64,000 nucleotides of DNA, from contig WELA01002258.1 in assembly GCA_009602735.1 (NCBI GenBank), positions 809,140 to 873,139 on the forward strand. The letters are read 5' to 3'. The notes beneath the pieces are model-generated. The model had not been told where the DNA came from, made no database searches, and saw nothing but the letters and a program-made list of their open reading frames with translations. Positions 1-10,439 of the stretch are shown here, one piece after another (positions within the stretch are counted from its first letter, which is position 1; the number at the start of each line of letters is the position of its first letter). A program made the position numbers and the translations under genes. The DNA is from Mesotaenium endlicherianum. Its lineage: Eukaryota > Streptophyta > Zygnematophyceae > Zygnematales > Mesotaeniaceae.

Positions 1-75
<75 letters not shown>
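1..75. repeat. (CT)n microsatellite
   Basis: Pure CT dinucleotide repeat from the window edge, with a shorter CT tract near 170-191. The Leu/Ser-rich open frames over it are repeat translations, not genes. Confidence 0.95.
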
Positions 76-78
<3 letters not shown>

Positions 79-976
79 ATTTGTCAGGCCTACAACAGCA
101 GGCTTGCATTTTTGTCTTGCTTTTTGGTGTCCTCTCTTTGGCTCTCTCTTTTCTGTCTTCTTTGGCGCGCTCTCTCTCTCTCTCTCTCTCTCCCCGTGTG
201 TGCTGTCAGGTGCTGTCAGGTGTCGATGTCCTCCAAACTTGTGATTGCTCCACTGCCTTTGACTATACTCTACAGCGTCGACCCTCGTCGCCCATGCCTT
301 CATTTCTCCAAGACTGGTAGGGTCCATGAGCGCCACTTCCTTGGCCACAATTGGCTTGAGTCCCCTCTTGAACTTGTCCATCAGATCTCGAGCAGTAACC
401 TCGGGTGCAATGAGTTGAAATTTCCTCTTCAAGCCTTCAAATAGCTGATCATCAGAAGGAAAGAGCTCCAGACAGCTGATCCTCTTGCTCATACCATGCT
501 CCAGCACTCTTCTTCAACAAAGTAATCACAAAGGCGACTTGCCTGTCAGGCAAAAGCGCAGAACACTCCATACAACTTCTTCACTTTAAAAATCCATTGA
601 TGAACAGGCGCCGATCCACGCTCTCCAGTATATATTTCAGGCTTAGGCGCACGCACTCCCGATGCGGGTGGAATAACAGGTTGCACCACTGGGTTAATAT
701 GAATTGGTGGTACAACAGGTGCCGAGCTCGTCGGAGCGGCGTTCCCCATAACAAGTCGCACCATTCTCTCCACCTCCGCGCGCATATTTTGTTGAAACTG
801 AGTGTAGACTTCTCCTCCAATTGCATTCGCCATTTGCCTTAGCATCGCCTGCATCTCTTGTTGCTCTCTTGTCATCGTTGGTGCTGCCTGCTTCCCCGCG
901 CGCTCAACAGGCTCGACATGTTCGCCCCCTCCAGCTGCCGGCTGCGACTCCGTAATATAATATGCAAACTAGCCCA

Positions 977-988
977 GCTCCGATACCA
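977..988 (-). other. Primer-binding site of element 0 (initiator tRNA-Met type)
   Basis: Minus strand reads TGGTATCGGAGC, two bases inside the LTR. Land-plant elements typically have TGGTATCAGAGC. The same 12-mer, in whole or nearly so, occurs at the 5' ends of elements B, R and D in this window. Confidence 0.75.
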
Positions 989-990
989 GA

Positions 991-1730
991 TGAAAGGGGC
1001 GGAGTGCCCTAGTGGAAGCGTAGTCACTCACGAGGAAAAAACCTAGTTGACATCATACTAAAGAGTGCAGCGGCATATCACTAAGAAAGCTTAGGAAAAT
1101 TACTCAACATTTTGAGTTGCAAGAAACTGCTCACAAATGATGTAGAATGAAAGGCCTTGTCATCACAAACCCGTAGAAACTTACAGAAGTGAAAACTCCC
1201 AAGAAATGAAGTAGTTATGCCTATTCATAGTTTTTTGACCTAAGTCCTCTCTAGATGGGAGGGCCGCTTAGCAACGGATTTTCCCAAGTGTTTGTCAAAT
1301 TGTCCCTTTCAAAATATTTGTGAGTAGGCCAGATCAATCTCATCGCATGTGTCAGGTCAATTTGACGTCCACATGCATATCTGGAATATACTAACTTTGA
1401 CGCGCTAGGCTCATCCGAAACTTCTGGGTAAATCGATATGATCGGCACTTCGCATCAGCCAAAATTACGTGAAGGTTCGAATTTACTCTAACGGCCCAGA
1501 TCGCTCGACGCTTTTAGTCAATCCGACGGTTGCGCTCGCCGCGAACTAAGGACAGTTGTCAATCGACCTCAAAATTAATTACATTGTGGAAATCCATAAC
1601 TCTCTCAACGCTCAACCAAATTTGATGAACTTTATATCAAAATGACCACGAAAATGCTCTATACTTCTAGACAATCAAATAATACTTTCATTGAACTCAA
1701 AAATGCACTTCATTAACCTATGACCTTACA
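991..1730 (-). repeat. LTR of element 0
   Basis: 740-bp block that reads TGTAAGG to CCTTTCA on the minus strand, giving the expected TG...CA ends with a short imperfect inverted repeat. The primer-binding site lies 2 nt inside it, and gene X begins at once on its outer side. The partner LTR is not in the window, so the outer end rests on the TG...CA rule and on the join to X. Confidence 0.6.
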
Positions 1731-2004
1731 CATAATCTGCAACCTTCATCCCCTCCAAGGTGCGAGGGGCACCGCGGTGACACCTGTCGTGGATGTCCTT
1801 TGACGCGCAGAGGCACCATAAGCACGGGTATGTTGAGCTTGCTCCAGTCAACCCAAACAAGCTATTACTGAATTTGTAATCGCCACCCTGATAGAACTTG
1901 ACTCTTAATAGGTCCTCTCCTACATGCAGGCCTGTTGTAATGACCATGCCCATTTCCTCCAGCAGCCTTGAAGACACTCCCTTTATGCTATGGTAGTCAT
2001 CTTG
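1731..2004 (-). pseudogene. Gene X, C-terminal piece: transposase-like protein
   Basis: Minus-strand frame containing GEDLLRVKFYQGGDYKF and then GASSTYPCLWC. I recall the pattern GGDxKF ... YxCxWC, with a GDG-type motif upstream, from a family of repeated uncharacterised proteins in cnidarians and other eukaryotes that look like DDE-type transposases; that assignment is from memory. The frame is cut on the right by element A (target copy TCTTG at 2000-2004) and on the left by the LTR of element 0, so the real C-terminus is not seen. Further pieces lie at 8532-9390 and 24009-24298. The gene is dead here. Confidence 0.5.
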
Positions 2005-2417
2005 CGAAATGAATCGACTTACCAAATAGGCGATTAACTATTAATGAAGATCTGTATATTAGCAAGTAATCTTATGGTATTGTCTATTAATTGATTAAAC
2101 AGCAAGACAACACACTAGCAGTGGACAATACTTTGCAAGTCAGATGCAAGTAAACTAGCATCAATGATGCAATTAGTTAACTCATACATAAGCAAGGCTA
2201 GAAGACAGCGCGTGTCAATGGCTTCTCGCCTTGAATTCAGATCTCTCTCAGTAAGCTGTACAAGAGAGTTGGCCTTGTTTCCGAACGCCAAACTCGAGAG
2301 CAATAACTAGCATATGTACATGGAATGAGTTTACTATTCCACGACAAGTGCGATGGCACCGTCTACCCGGGAGTTGACCACGCTGGCAGGACCTCGGTTA
2401 ACTGAATCGACAGCCAT
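2005..2417 (-). repeat. 3' LTR of element A (partial)
   Basis: Aligns with the first 400 or so bases (plus-strand text) of the LTRs at 7819, 9391 and 23291, sharing for example CGACTTACCAAATAGGCGA. The match ends near 2417, where the 3' ORF region begins. Confidence 0.8.
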
Positions 2418-2419
2418 CT

Positions 2420-3750
2420 GCGCCTTCAGATGGGCTCTGTCCTTTGGCAATTTCTAGCCAAGTGATATCTTCCTCTTCAGCAAGCTGACGCAGGGCCAAC
2501 CCAGTCTTCTCCCTTACAGGGGATGTGGCAGGTGTCAGGATCACAGCGGGACTAGTGTCCTCTTCCTCGCCTTCCTCTTCTTCTTTCTCTGACCCCTCCT
2601 CCTCTCCTTCTCCTGGTTCCTCAGTGACTGCTGGGGTCTCTGTTTTCAGCTGTTCCAGCTCTTCTCGAGAAAAAGAATATCCCACTGACCTGCCCCTTTT
2701 GGGTGCTGGTGGGGGTGTTGAGTCCGGACCGCATACAGGTCCATCTCTCCCTGCTTGCTTGCCCATTTGGCACAAGCGTGCTTCCCTTTAGAGAATGACT
2801 CTCGGGCCCTGATCCTGTCCTCCTGCATTTCTTGGCTCATGCAGTCTCTTACTCCATCTAATCTTGGGTCCCAAGCTGCAATGTGAGGAGGCAATACTAT
2901 GTTCCCCTTTAGGTCCGTTAGGAAATCTTCCTCCCCTGCCTTGTCATTTTGCTGGTCCCTCATGTTGATGATCATCCACCGCCAATTGGTGGGCTTTTGG
3001 AAAAAGGCAGGGTCTGACCTTTTCAGAGTACAAGGGTACCAGTGTCCTGCGAAGTCCAGCTGACTAGTTTCCCTCGCCAAGAATTCCCATCTTCTTCTCT
3101 CCACCTCATTATACATGGCCTTGAACCTGTTATGGGATGTAGAGTCCTAAAAGCTGTCCGCATCCATGGGGATCATCTTGATGACCCTATTTGTTCCCCA
3201 GATACCCGGAATTGATACAGCTCCTTGCTCACTCACTTGGGCCATTGCCTTGGCCTCTCTGACAATATATCCCACCATCCTGGCGTAATCGTGGTAGAGG
3301 AGGAATTGTGTGCTGACCTCTATATACTTGTCAAAGTTTTCAGATGTCTCCCCTTCCCTCTGAAGGATGTCCTTCTGTGACACTGCGGCTTCTCTGGGCA
3401 TACTTAAAAGCCTCCTCCAGAAGATCAAAGCCCTTGCCCAGCACTGTGTAGCGGTAGCTGCTGATTCTCTTCTGTTCTTCTTCGGCCTGCTGCTTCCGCT
3501 TCTTCTCAGCTTGCCTCTCCTCCTCTGCTTTCTTGGCCTCCTCTGCAGCTTTTGTGTCTAGTTCTTCCTGCCTCAGCCTGGCCTGTTCCTCCTCCTCCTT
3601 CTTCCTCTGTGCCTCCCGTTGTTGTTGGAGTCGTTGTGATTCCCGAGCAGAGATGGAGGATGATTCGATGTCGCCACGAAATTGCAAGTATTCTGCATGT
3701 GCCTCTTCCGCTCTTCTCTTCCTCTTAAGTTCTGACTTCTGAGTCATCCT
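2420..3750 (-). CDS. Extra 3' ORF of element A, coiled-coil protein of unknown function
   Basis: Same strand as pol and downstream of it. The start chosen is the ATG at 3747, which follows an acceptor-like CAG. The N-terminal 90 residues or so are a Lys/Glu/Arg/Gln-rich coiled coil. A middle part has DKYIEV and DYARMVGY, then YNEVERRRWEFLARE, NWRWM and LPPHIAAWDP, and the end is a strongly acidic tract. Element B has a paralogue with the same order of blocks (YNKVERR, GWRWM, LPPHIAPWDP). I know no family with these motifs. There is no signal peptide or membrane segment, so it does not look like an envelope protein. The frame is broken here. Conservation in two separately inserted copies argues that it belongs to the retrotransposon family. 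Confidence 0.6.
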
Positions 3751-4107
3751 GCTCAATCATAACCACAATACAGTTAGTGGAGTCATGATACTTTGCCACT
3801 ATTGAGTACCCTTTTGGAGAAGAACGTGGTAGGGAGAGTTTCAAGTGTGTAATACCTTGTGCGATTGAGTATAAGAAGAGACTGGAGTCAGAGAGAAAAA
3901 GTGAGTGTGAGCGCTGGTTGAGTGTGTAGCATGGTTACCTAAAAAGGTGCCTGGCTGATCCCGAGACGAAACACACTCCTTCCAACTTAATTTTAAGGTG
4001 GGCTGCCTGTCACAATTGTCACTAACTGTCACTAACTGTCACGTTCCCCTTCAACTTATATGGAGACAAGACCTCCTGTCACCTTCCCATCTCTATTGAA
4101 ATGACAG
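3751..4107 (-). promoter_or_regulatory. Leader between pol and the 3' ORF with possible intron
   Basis: Just after pol the minus strand carries a purine-rich stretch (GGGAAGGTGACAGGAGGTC) that is also present in element B. Further on is a donor-like AG/GTAACC near 3938, then an acceptor-like CAG just before the ATG of the 3' ORF. Element B has AAG/GTAAAC and CAG at equivalent places (near 12123 and 12020). This suggests a spliced mRNA for the 3' ORF, but it is inferred from sequence only. Confidence 0.35.
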
Positions 4108-7100
4108 CTATGAGGGTGCCCAAGCCGCCCAAAGGTGGAACCGTTTTAACGCCCCTTTGGCATTGGTCAGCTGGTCTTTAAATTCCCAAGTGTCCCCAGA
4201 GGCATCGTAACCCTTCCATCTGATCAGGTACTTCATGACATATTTAGATGATTGACGGACACAGCAAGCGTCTAAAATGTCCTCGACCTCATATTCCTCA
4301 GGGTCACCCTCCTTGACACCGGGGACCGGTCCCGGTTGGACAGGTAAGCGACTTGTAAACAGTGTGTCACCTTTCATGTACAGTTCGAGGAAGGAGACGT
4401 TAAAATCTGGGTGACCCTTGTAGTCTGCTGACATGTTCAGTTTGTAAGCATTCTGACCGACACGGCGCACCACCGAAAATGGACCGACCCAGATCGGACC
4501 AAGCTTTTTCTTGACCACACCAGGCAGGTACAGATTGGTAGAATGCAGTTTGACCAAATCGCCCTTAGAAAATGTCAGCTGGCGATGGTGCTGATTAGCG
4601 TATTTTTGTTGATAATCTTGTGGGGTGTGCAGGTTTGTCTAGACTTCTAACAATGTGTTGGCAAACTCCTGAGTTAGCTAGAGAGACACTAGATCGTCTA
4701 TCCCGTCCGGGTGAGTTAAAGACTCCCCTAGCACATCTAAAGGAGACTTAGGAACTCTACCCAGACTGAGTTCAAAAGGGGTCTTGCCCGTTGACAGGTG
4801 CACCGCACTGTTGACCGCAAACTGAATTTGAGGCAAAAGGTCATACCAATTATCGTGTTTTTGGTTAATATATGCTCTCAGCACCTCTTGCAAAACTCGG
4901 TTAGTTCTTTCAGTCTGCCCATCACTCTGAGGGTGGTTGGCTGTGCTGAGCAGCTGTTTGACTCCCATTAACCCCATCAAAGCTCTCCAGAATTTAGAGG
5001 TCTATTTTGCGTCTCTGTCTGAGATGATATTAGGGGGGAGCCCATGTTGGCTTACGACATGGTTGTAGAATTACCTCGCAGTTTTGAGTGCAGTTACTTT
5101 GACAGTGGTGGGGATGATAATAACCATTTTTGTCAGTTTATCCACTACTACGAGTATGGAATCGTGCCCATTGGCAATTCTCGGTAGTGCTACCACCCCG
5201 TCCATAGATATTGTTTCCCAGCGTCCAGCTGGGATGGGCAGTGGTTGTAAGAGACCCCCGGGTGGTGTGTGCCTAGACTTATTTCTCTGACACTGATCAC
5301 AGGACTTAAGATATTTCAAGACCTCCCGAGGCAACCCGTCCCAATGATAATGTTTTGCCAGTGTGCCAACGGTTTTGGCCTGCCCCAAATTCCCACCAAA
5401 TAAACTGTCATGTGCTTGACTCAGTAAGAGGGACCTTATTTCCAAGTTATTAGGAATGACCAGCTTCAGCCTGCCTGAAGTGGTTTGAGTCACCCAGACC
5501 CCTCCCTTGGGCCTATATCCGAGTGCAGTAGCAGGACACACGCCATCCGTGGGGCTGGACTCAAATGTTGGGTCAGAAAGGTAGGCTTTTCTAAGTTGTT
5601 CAAGGAAGGACTTTTTCACCTTTGATGAAGTGAGTGCACAAAGGACTTTATCTACAGCATGCTGACTAAAGTTCCTCTCGTGCAAGTCAGGTCTTCTAGA
5701 GAGTGCATCAGCAGGATTCAACTTCCCTGGTTTGTAGTCGATTTGGACTTGGAACTGCTCTAGCATCTGGCTCCAGCGGTTTTCCCTCCTGGACAGCTTG
5801 GACTTCTTCTGAAAGTGAGTCAGAGCTAGGTGATCTGTAATCACATTAAAAGCTTTACCATGCAAGTATGCTCTCCACTGTTTGAGGACATGAATGATAG
5901 CAAGCTGCTCTTTATTATGCACAGAATAGTGGATTTCAACTGTGTTGAATTTCATAGACTCATAAGGCACCGGGTGCTACTCCTTCTTTACCTTACCGCC
6001 GTTTGTGATTTTGTCAGTAGGCTGCAACAAAATAGCACCCATGGCAAAGTCAGAAGCATCAGTAATCACCTGCACCGATTTTCTGGGGTCATACACGGCT
6101 AGGACTGGGGCAGAACACAGAGCATCTTTAAGAGTCTGGAAGGCAGCCTGCTGATCTTACCCCCACACATACCCTATGTCTTTCTTAGTTAGGTCAATTT
6201 ACCGGCCTTCGTAGAATAGTTCTCAATACATCTCTTACAGTAGTTACCCAACCCAAGGAAGGATCTAACTTCACATACAGACTGCGGTAGTGGCCAGTCC
6301 CTTATGATCTGGACTTTCTAGGATCCACATTGATGCCTTCCTTACTGACAACGTGGCCTAAGAATTCAATACTGTCCTCAAAGAAATCACACTTGCCCAT
6401 TTTAGCATATAACTGATTTCTTCTCAGAGGGTCCATGACTGTCTTTAAGTGTTCAGCGTGCTGAGCTTCATCTTTAGAGAAAATTAAAATATCATCCAGG
6501 AAGACTTGCACAAACTTATCCAAGTAAGGTCTGAAATGTCATTCATAGCACCCATGAAGGTTGTAGGAGCATTAGATGGTCCAAATGGCATTACATTGAA
6601 CTCATAGTGTCCATAACGTGCGCGGTTGGCAGTCTTGTATTCATCCCCCTCTGCAATTCTGATTTGATGTTAACCACTCTTGAGATGTATCTTACGGAAC
6701 ACTTTAGCACCAGACAGGATATCAAACAAGTCCTTAATTCTGGGTAAAGCATACTTGTTCTTTACTGTAATTTTGTTAAGAGCTCTGTAATCAACGCACT
6801 TACGCATACTTCCATCCTTCTCCTTAACAAATAGGATGGGTGCACCATACGGAGATTTACTGGGGGAAATATAACCATCGTCCTCAAGCTCTGCAATTTG
6901 TGTTTTCAACTCTTCGCTCTCCACATAAGACAAGCCATGAGTGCGTTGCCAGATTGACTGATTTTTTGCAACAGAAAGGTGCTCCGAAGGGCTCACCTTT
7001 CTCTTAACCACTTCTTCAGGTTAAGGAGGTACCTTTCTTAGCAGCAAACAGAACATTCTGTCTTTCTTCTGGTTCCAGCTGTTGATGGAACTCCATTGTA

Positions 7101-7728
7101 TTCAGCAATTTGCATCCTTCAGGAAGCATCTTCGTTTCCTTCATTTGCCATCCATACAGGACAAGAGGAAGAGCACTGGTGGGTGACAAGTTAATCTGCC
7201 CATCACTGGCTCCTCTCACTTTAACTGTACCTCTGCTCCAACACACTCCAGCTTGATGTCTATTAAGCCAGGACCTGCTTAGCACGAGATCATAAAAGCA
7301 AGTGTTGAGTACCTCAAATGTAAGCATTTCAGTTAGAACTGCAATTCCAGAACCTAACTGGACCTCAATAGGCTTGGTTATAATTCCTCCTGGGATACTT
7401 GAGGCATCTCCAAAAAATATCTATTTATTCCCTTGGGTGACAGTAGGCAGCCTTAGCCGCTTAACTAAGTCCTTAGGATAAAAGTATATGACGCCACTCC
7501 GTCAACAAATGCGCTCACCTTCCTACCTGCAATCATGCAATGCAGTAGGATAGGGGGAATTGTCTTTTCCTGACTTTTGCATTGTTCTCCTGACGTAGCA
7601 AAGTAATGTTGGACATCAGGTGGAACAAGATCATCCAGAGTGTGCACTCTCTGGACGTCTATATTGCTGATGGTCTCCTTTATCTGTTTGTCAGGCATGC
7701 ATAGTGAATCCAATTTAGCAGGTTCCAT
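4108..7728 (-). CDS. Element A pol: protease, RT, RNase H, integrase, chromodomain
   Basis: Minus-strand pol remains, in order. Protease region about 7016-7728 ([11 protein letters not shown]). RT about 6300-7011 ([35 protein letters not shown]). RNase H and connection about 5700-6200 ([30 protein letters not shown]). Integrase about 4680-5500 ([33 protein letters not shown]). Chromodomain about 4150-4320 ([27 protein letters not shown]). The C-terminal chromodomain places it among the chromoviruses, whose chromodomain targets integration to marked chromatin. The reading frame is broken in many places. Confidence 0.9.
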
Positions 7729-7818
7729 AATACCTACTACAAGGGCAGCTAGTGACGACTCACTATCTCTAGCATCCTCACAGTCAGTGGACTGGATTAC
7801 TAACTGTTGCTGTCTTTT

Positions 7819-8531
7819 AAAATCGACTTACCAAATAGGCAATGAACTATTAACGAAGATCTGTATCTCAGCAAGTAATCTTTATGGTATTGTTCGTTAA
7901 TTGATTAAACAGCAAGACAACACACTAGCAGTGGACAATACTTCGCAAGTCAAATGCAAGTAAACTAGCATCAATAATGCAATCAGTGAACTCATACATA
8001 AGCAAGGCTAGAAGACAGTGCGTATCAATGGCTTCTCGCCTTGGATTCAGATTTTTCTCAGTAAGCAGTACAAGAGAGCTGGCCTCGTTTCCAAATGCCA
8101 AACTCGAGAGCAATACCTAGCATATGTACATGGAATGAGTTTACTGTTCAACGGCAAGTGCGATGGCACCGCCTACCCGGGAGTTAACCACGCTGGCAGG
8201 ACCTTGGTTAACCAAATCCACAGCCATCTCCCATCATCCCTAATTGCCATCCATCCTAGGGATGTCGTCTGGCCGTTCATCTAGCAAACCACACTTAGAT
8301 GCATACGTAGGCAGTTCGCTGCCACCGAGTACGGAAGTCAGCTGGCTGTCAAAGAATGTGTCAGCAAGCTAACTTAAGTTGACTTTAGCCTGCTGCTTTC
8401 GGCTGAGTCATTAAATAAAGGTTTTCATGAAGTCCAGCAGACTGAATATTAACTACAGTTCAGCAGGCTGAACTTATTTAACTATTACATTTAAATAAAT
8501 ATTATATCAACCAATATACCGATTCATTACA
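7819..8531 (-). repeat. 5' LTR of element A
   Basis: About 713 bp, ending GATTCATTACA on the plus strand at 8531 and followed at once by the target copy TCTTG. It aligns with the LTRs of element B over its whole length. Confidence 0.85.
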
Positions 8532-9390
8532 TCTTGACCTTCAAAGCATGTGAGGGTGCAGGTATTAGCTGCTGAGTTTGTCATGCCCAAGCTGTCCTTT
8601 GTTATAATCTCGACAGCTATTGTAGTCTGGTCCACTCCCCTGTGTAGTGCTGCTGGTCTCCTATGATTTGCACCCTTACTACTCTGCCTGGTTGGAGCTG
8701 CAATTGTACTACGCGTTGTCTTATAGTTTCTTGCAATGACAAGGTCACTGTCAGCCCATCTGCACTCTCATGGGGTCCCACTTGAGCTTAGATCTTGGCT
8801 GCCAGGTTCTCTAATTTCCTTCTGGAAGAAAGCTTGGGGAGGGGAATCTTGGTGTTCTTGATGTATTTGGGCTCCCATAGTCCTGTTGCTTGAGAGTATG
8901 TGTTTGACATGATGTTGACAAGCATTGGGCATTGCTCTTGAGTTAGCTTCAACTTGTACTTGATAGCCAGTCCTAACCTATCATCCCACTGCTCCTGTAT
9001 TTGCTTCACTGTGACCTCCTCTATGATTGGCTTCAGGTGCAATTCTGGTGTAATAGCTTCCAGCATGTTTTTGTTCTGTGGCTTGTTCAAGAAGGCTGTG
9101 AATGACTTGGTCATGTTTATCTCACATCCAAACTTGTCCTCCATAAATAACTTCAGGTGATTGCTCATTCATTGCCATGTTCTTGCAGATCCTCCTCCTA
9201 TTCTATGACGCTTTGCCGGAGGAATTTGAGGGGCTGCCATAGACACCTTCTGCTTTAGGTTCCTTATCTCTCTCTTAGGTCCTCTCAAGTCACTCTTCAT
9301 GCCCATGAACTGCAGAGAAACCTGTATCTCCCCATCAGCTGCTTTCATCTTCAAGCTTCTATTGTCATCTGCATATTTTAGTATTTCAGA
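8532..9390 (-). pseudogene. Gene X, middle piece: transposase-like protein
   Basis: Minus-strand segment between elements A and B. From right to left it holds a basic coiled-coil part with a nuclear-signal-like PPAKRHRIGG, a part with QEQWDDRLGLAIKYKLKLTQ, LWEPKYIKN and LPKLSSRRKLENL, then weaker frames towards 8537 with a GD-containing strand. The order (helical part, KLTxxQ, PLPxxxxxRKL, GD motif) matches what I remember of the family described for the C-terminal piece. Frames change between these blocks at least twice, from decay or from introns. TCTTG at 8532-8536 and TCAGA at 9386-9390 are target copies left by A and B. Confidence 0.45.
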
Positions 9391-10106
9391 TGAAATGAAT
9401 CGACTTACCAAATAGGCGATTAACAATTAATGAAGATCTTTATATCAGCATGTAATTTTTATGGTGTTTTATGTTTGTTGATTAAACAACAAAACCCAAC
9501 ACACTAGCAGCGGACAATACTCGTAAGTCAAATGCGAGTAAACTAGCATCAATAATGTAATGAGTAAACTCATACAGAAGCAAGGCTAGAAGACAGTGCA
9601 TATCAATGGCTTCTCGCCTTGAAGTCAGATTTCTCTCAGTAAGTTGTACAAGAGAGTTGGCCTTGTTTCCGAATGCCGAACTTGAGAGCAATCCTAGCGT
9701 ATGTACATGGACTGAGTTTATTGTTCAACGGTAAGTGCAATGGCACCGCCTACCCGGGAGTTAACCACGTTGGTAGGACCTCGGTTTACCAAATCCACCG
9801 CCATCTCCCATCATCCCACTCGCGATCCATCCTAAGGATGTCATCCGGCCATTCATCTAGCATACAACAATCAGATGCATATCTAGGCAGTTTGCTGCTA
9901 CCGAGTACGGAAGTCAGCTGGCTGTCATAAATTTGTCAGCAAGCTGACCTAAGTTGACTTCAACCTGCTGCTTTTGGTTGAGTCATTAAGTTGATAATTT
10001 CATGAAGTTCAGCAGACTGAATATCAACTAAAGTTCAGCAAGCTGAACTTATTTAACTATTATATTCAAATAAATACTATATCTATCAATATACTGATTA
10101 ATTACA
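9391..10106 (-). repeat. 3' LTR of element B
   Basis: 716 bp, TGAAATGAATC to AATTACA. On the minus strand it is preceded by the purine-rich CTGGAGGGAT, a plausible polypurine tract. Its left flank is the target copy TCAGA. Confidence 0.9.
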
Positions 10107-10439
10107 ATCCCTCCAGCTTAACTCAATGTCGCCTTGACAACACTAAACTATAGAAGTATCTGGTCAGAAAATTAACAGGACTAACCCCCCACCGCCTGCC
10201 TCTTGCTTCAACACTGTTGCCTAGCTGTGGGGATCACTAGTGACAGTGAGCTCTCACCTCCACCCTCAGTCCACTTCCGTTGTGGGGTGCAAACAGAGAG
10301 ACCTCCAGCAAGGCTTAACTAGAAGATGGTTTTGATGTCTAGGGGGTTGTTTCCGGGGCTTCAGCATTAGGTGACTGAGATCTGGACCTAGATCCGAACA
10401 GCCCTCTAGATCTGTCAACTGGCCTTCTAAAGAATCCTG

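Larger units (their letters stand above)
225..1730 (-). mobile_element. Element 0: 5' fragment of a Ty3/gypsy retrotransposon (LTR, PBS, gag)
   Basis: Minus-strand remnant. Reading from right to left it shows an LTR (991-1730), a primer-binding site (977-988) and gag (about 225-875). Gag is recognised from a Met-rich N-terminus, a Pro/Val-rich stretch, the block KPEIYTGERG, and further left a WYEQ box and a segment with LMDKFKRGLKPIVAKEV, which is typical of plant Ty3 gag (Retrotrans_gag domain). Protease and pol are not visible; left of about 225 there is only simple sequence. It is a broken fossil with several breaks. It lies inside gene X, whose minus-strand frame resumes at 1731. Confidence 0.75.
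2005..8531 (-). mobile_element. Element A: Ty3/gypsy chromovirus with an extra 3' ORF
   Basis: Minus-strand LTR retrotransposon bounded by LTR copies at 2005-2417 and 7819-8531 and flanked by the 5-bp target duplication TCTTG (2000-2004 and 8532-8536). Parts seen in transcription order are LTR, protease, reverse transcriptase, RNase H, integrase, chromodomain, an additional ORF, LTR. No gag is recognisable. The two LTRs differ by roughly 8 percent by eye, so it is fairly old. It is clearly broken, with many breaks across pol. It interrupts gene X and belongs to the same family as B and C. Confidence 0.85.

Noticed and set aside
81-444. Plus-strand open frames at the left edge
   Set aside because: The CT-repeat part is simple sequence; the rest is the reverse strand of gag of element 0.
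3751-4107. The interval between pol and the 3' ORF of A as an LTR, which would place the ORF outside the element
   Set aside because: It lacks TG...CA ends and a second copy within the element, and both A and B have true LTRs with target duplications further out, beyond the ORF.
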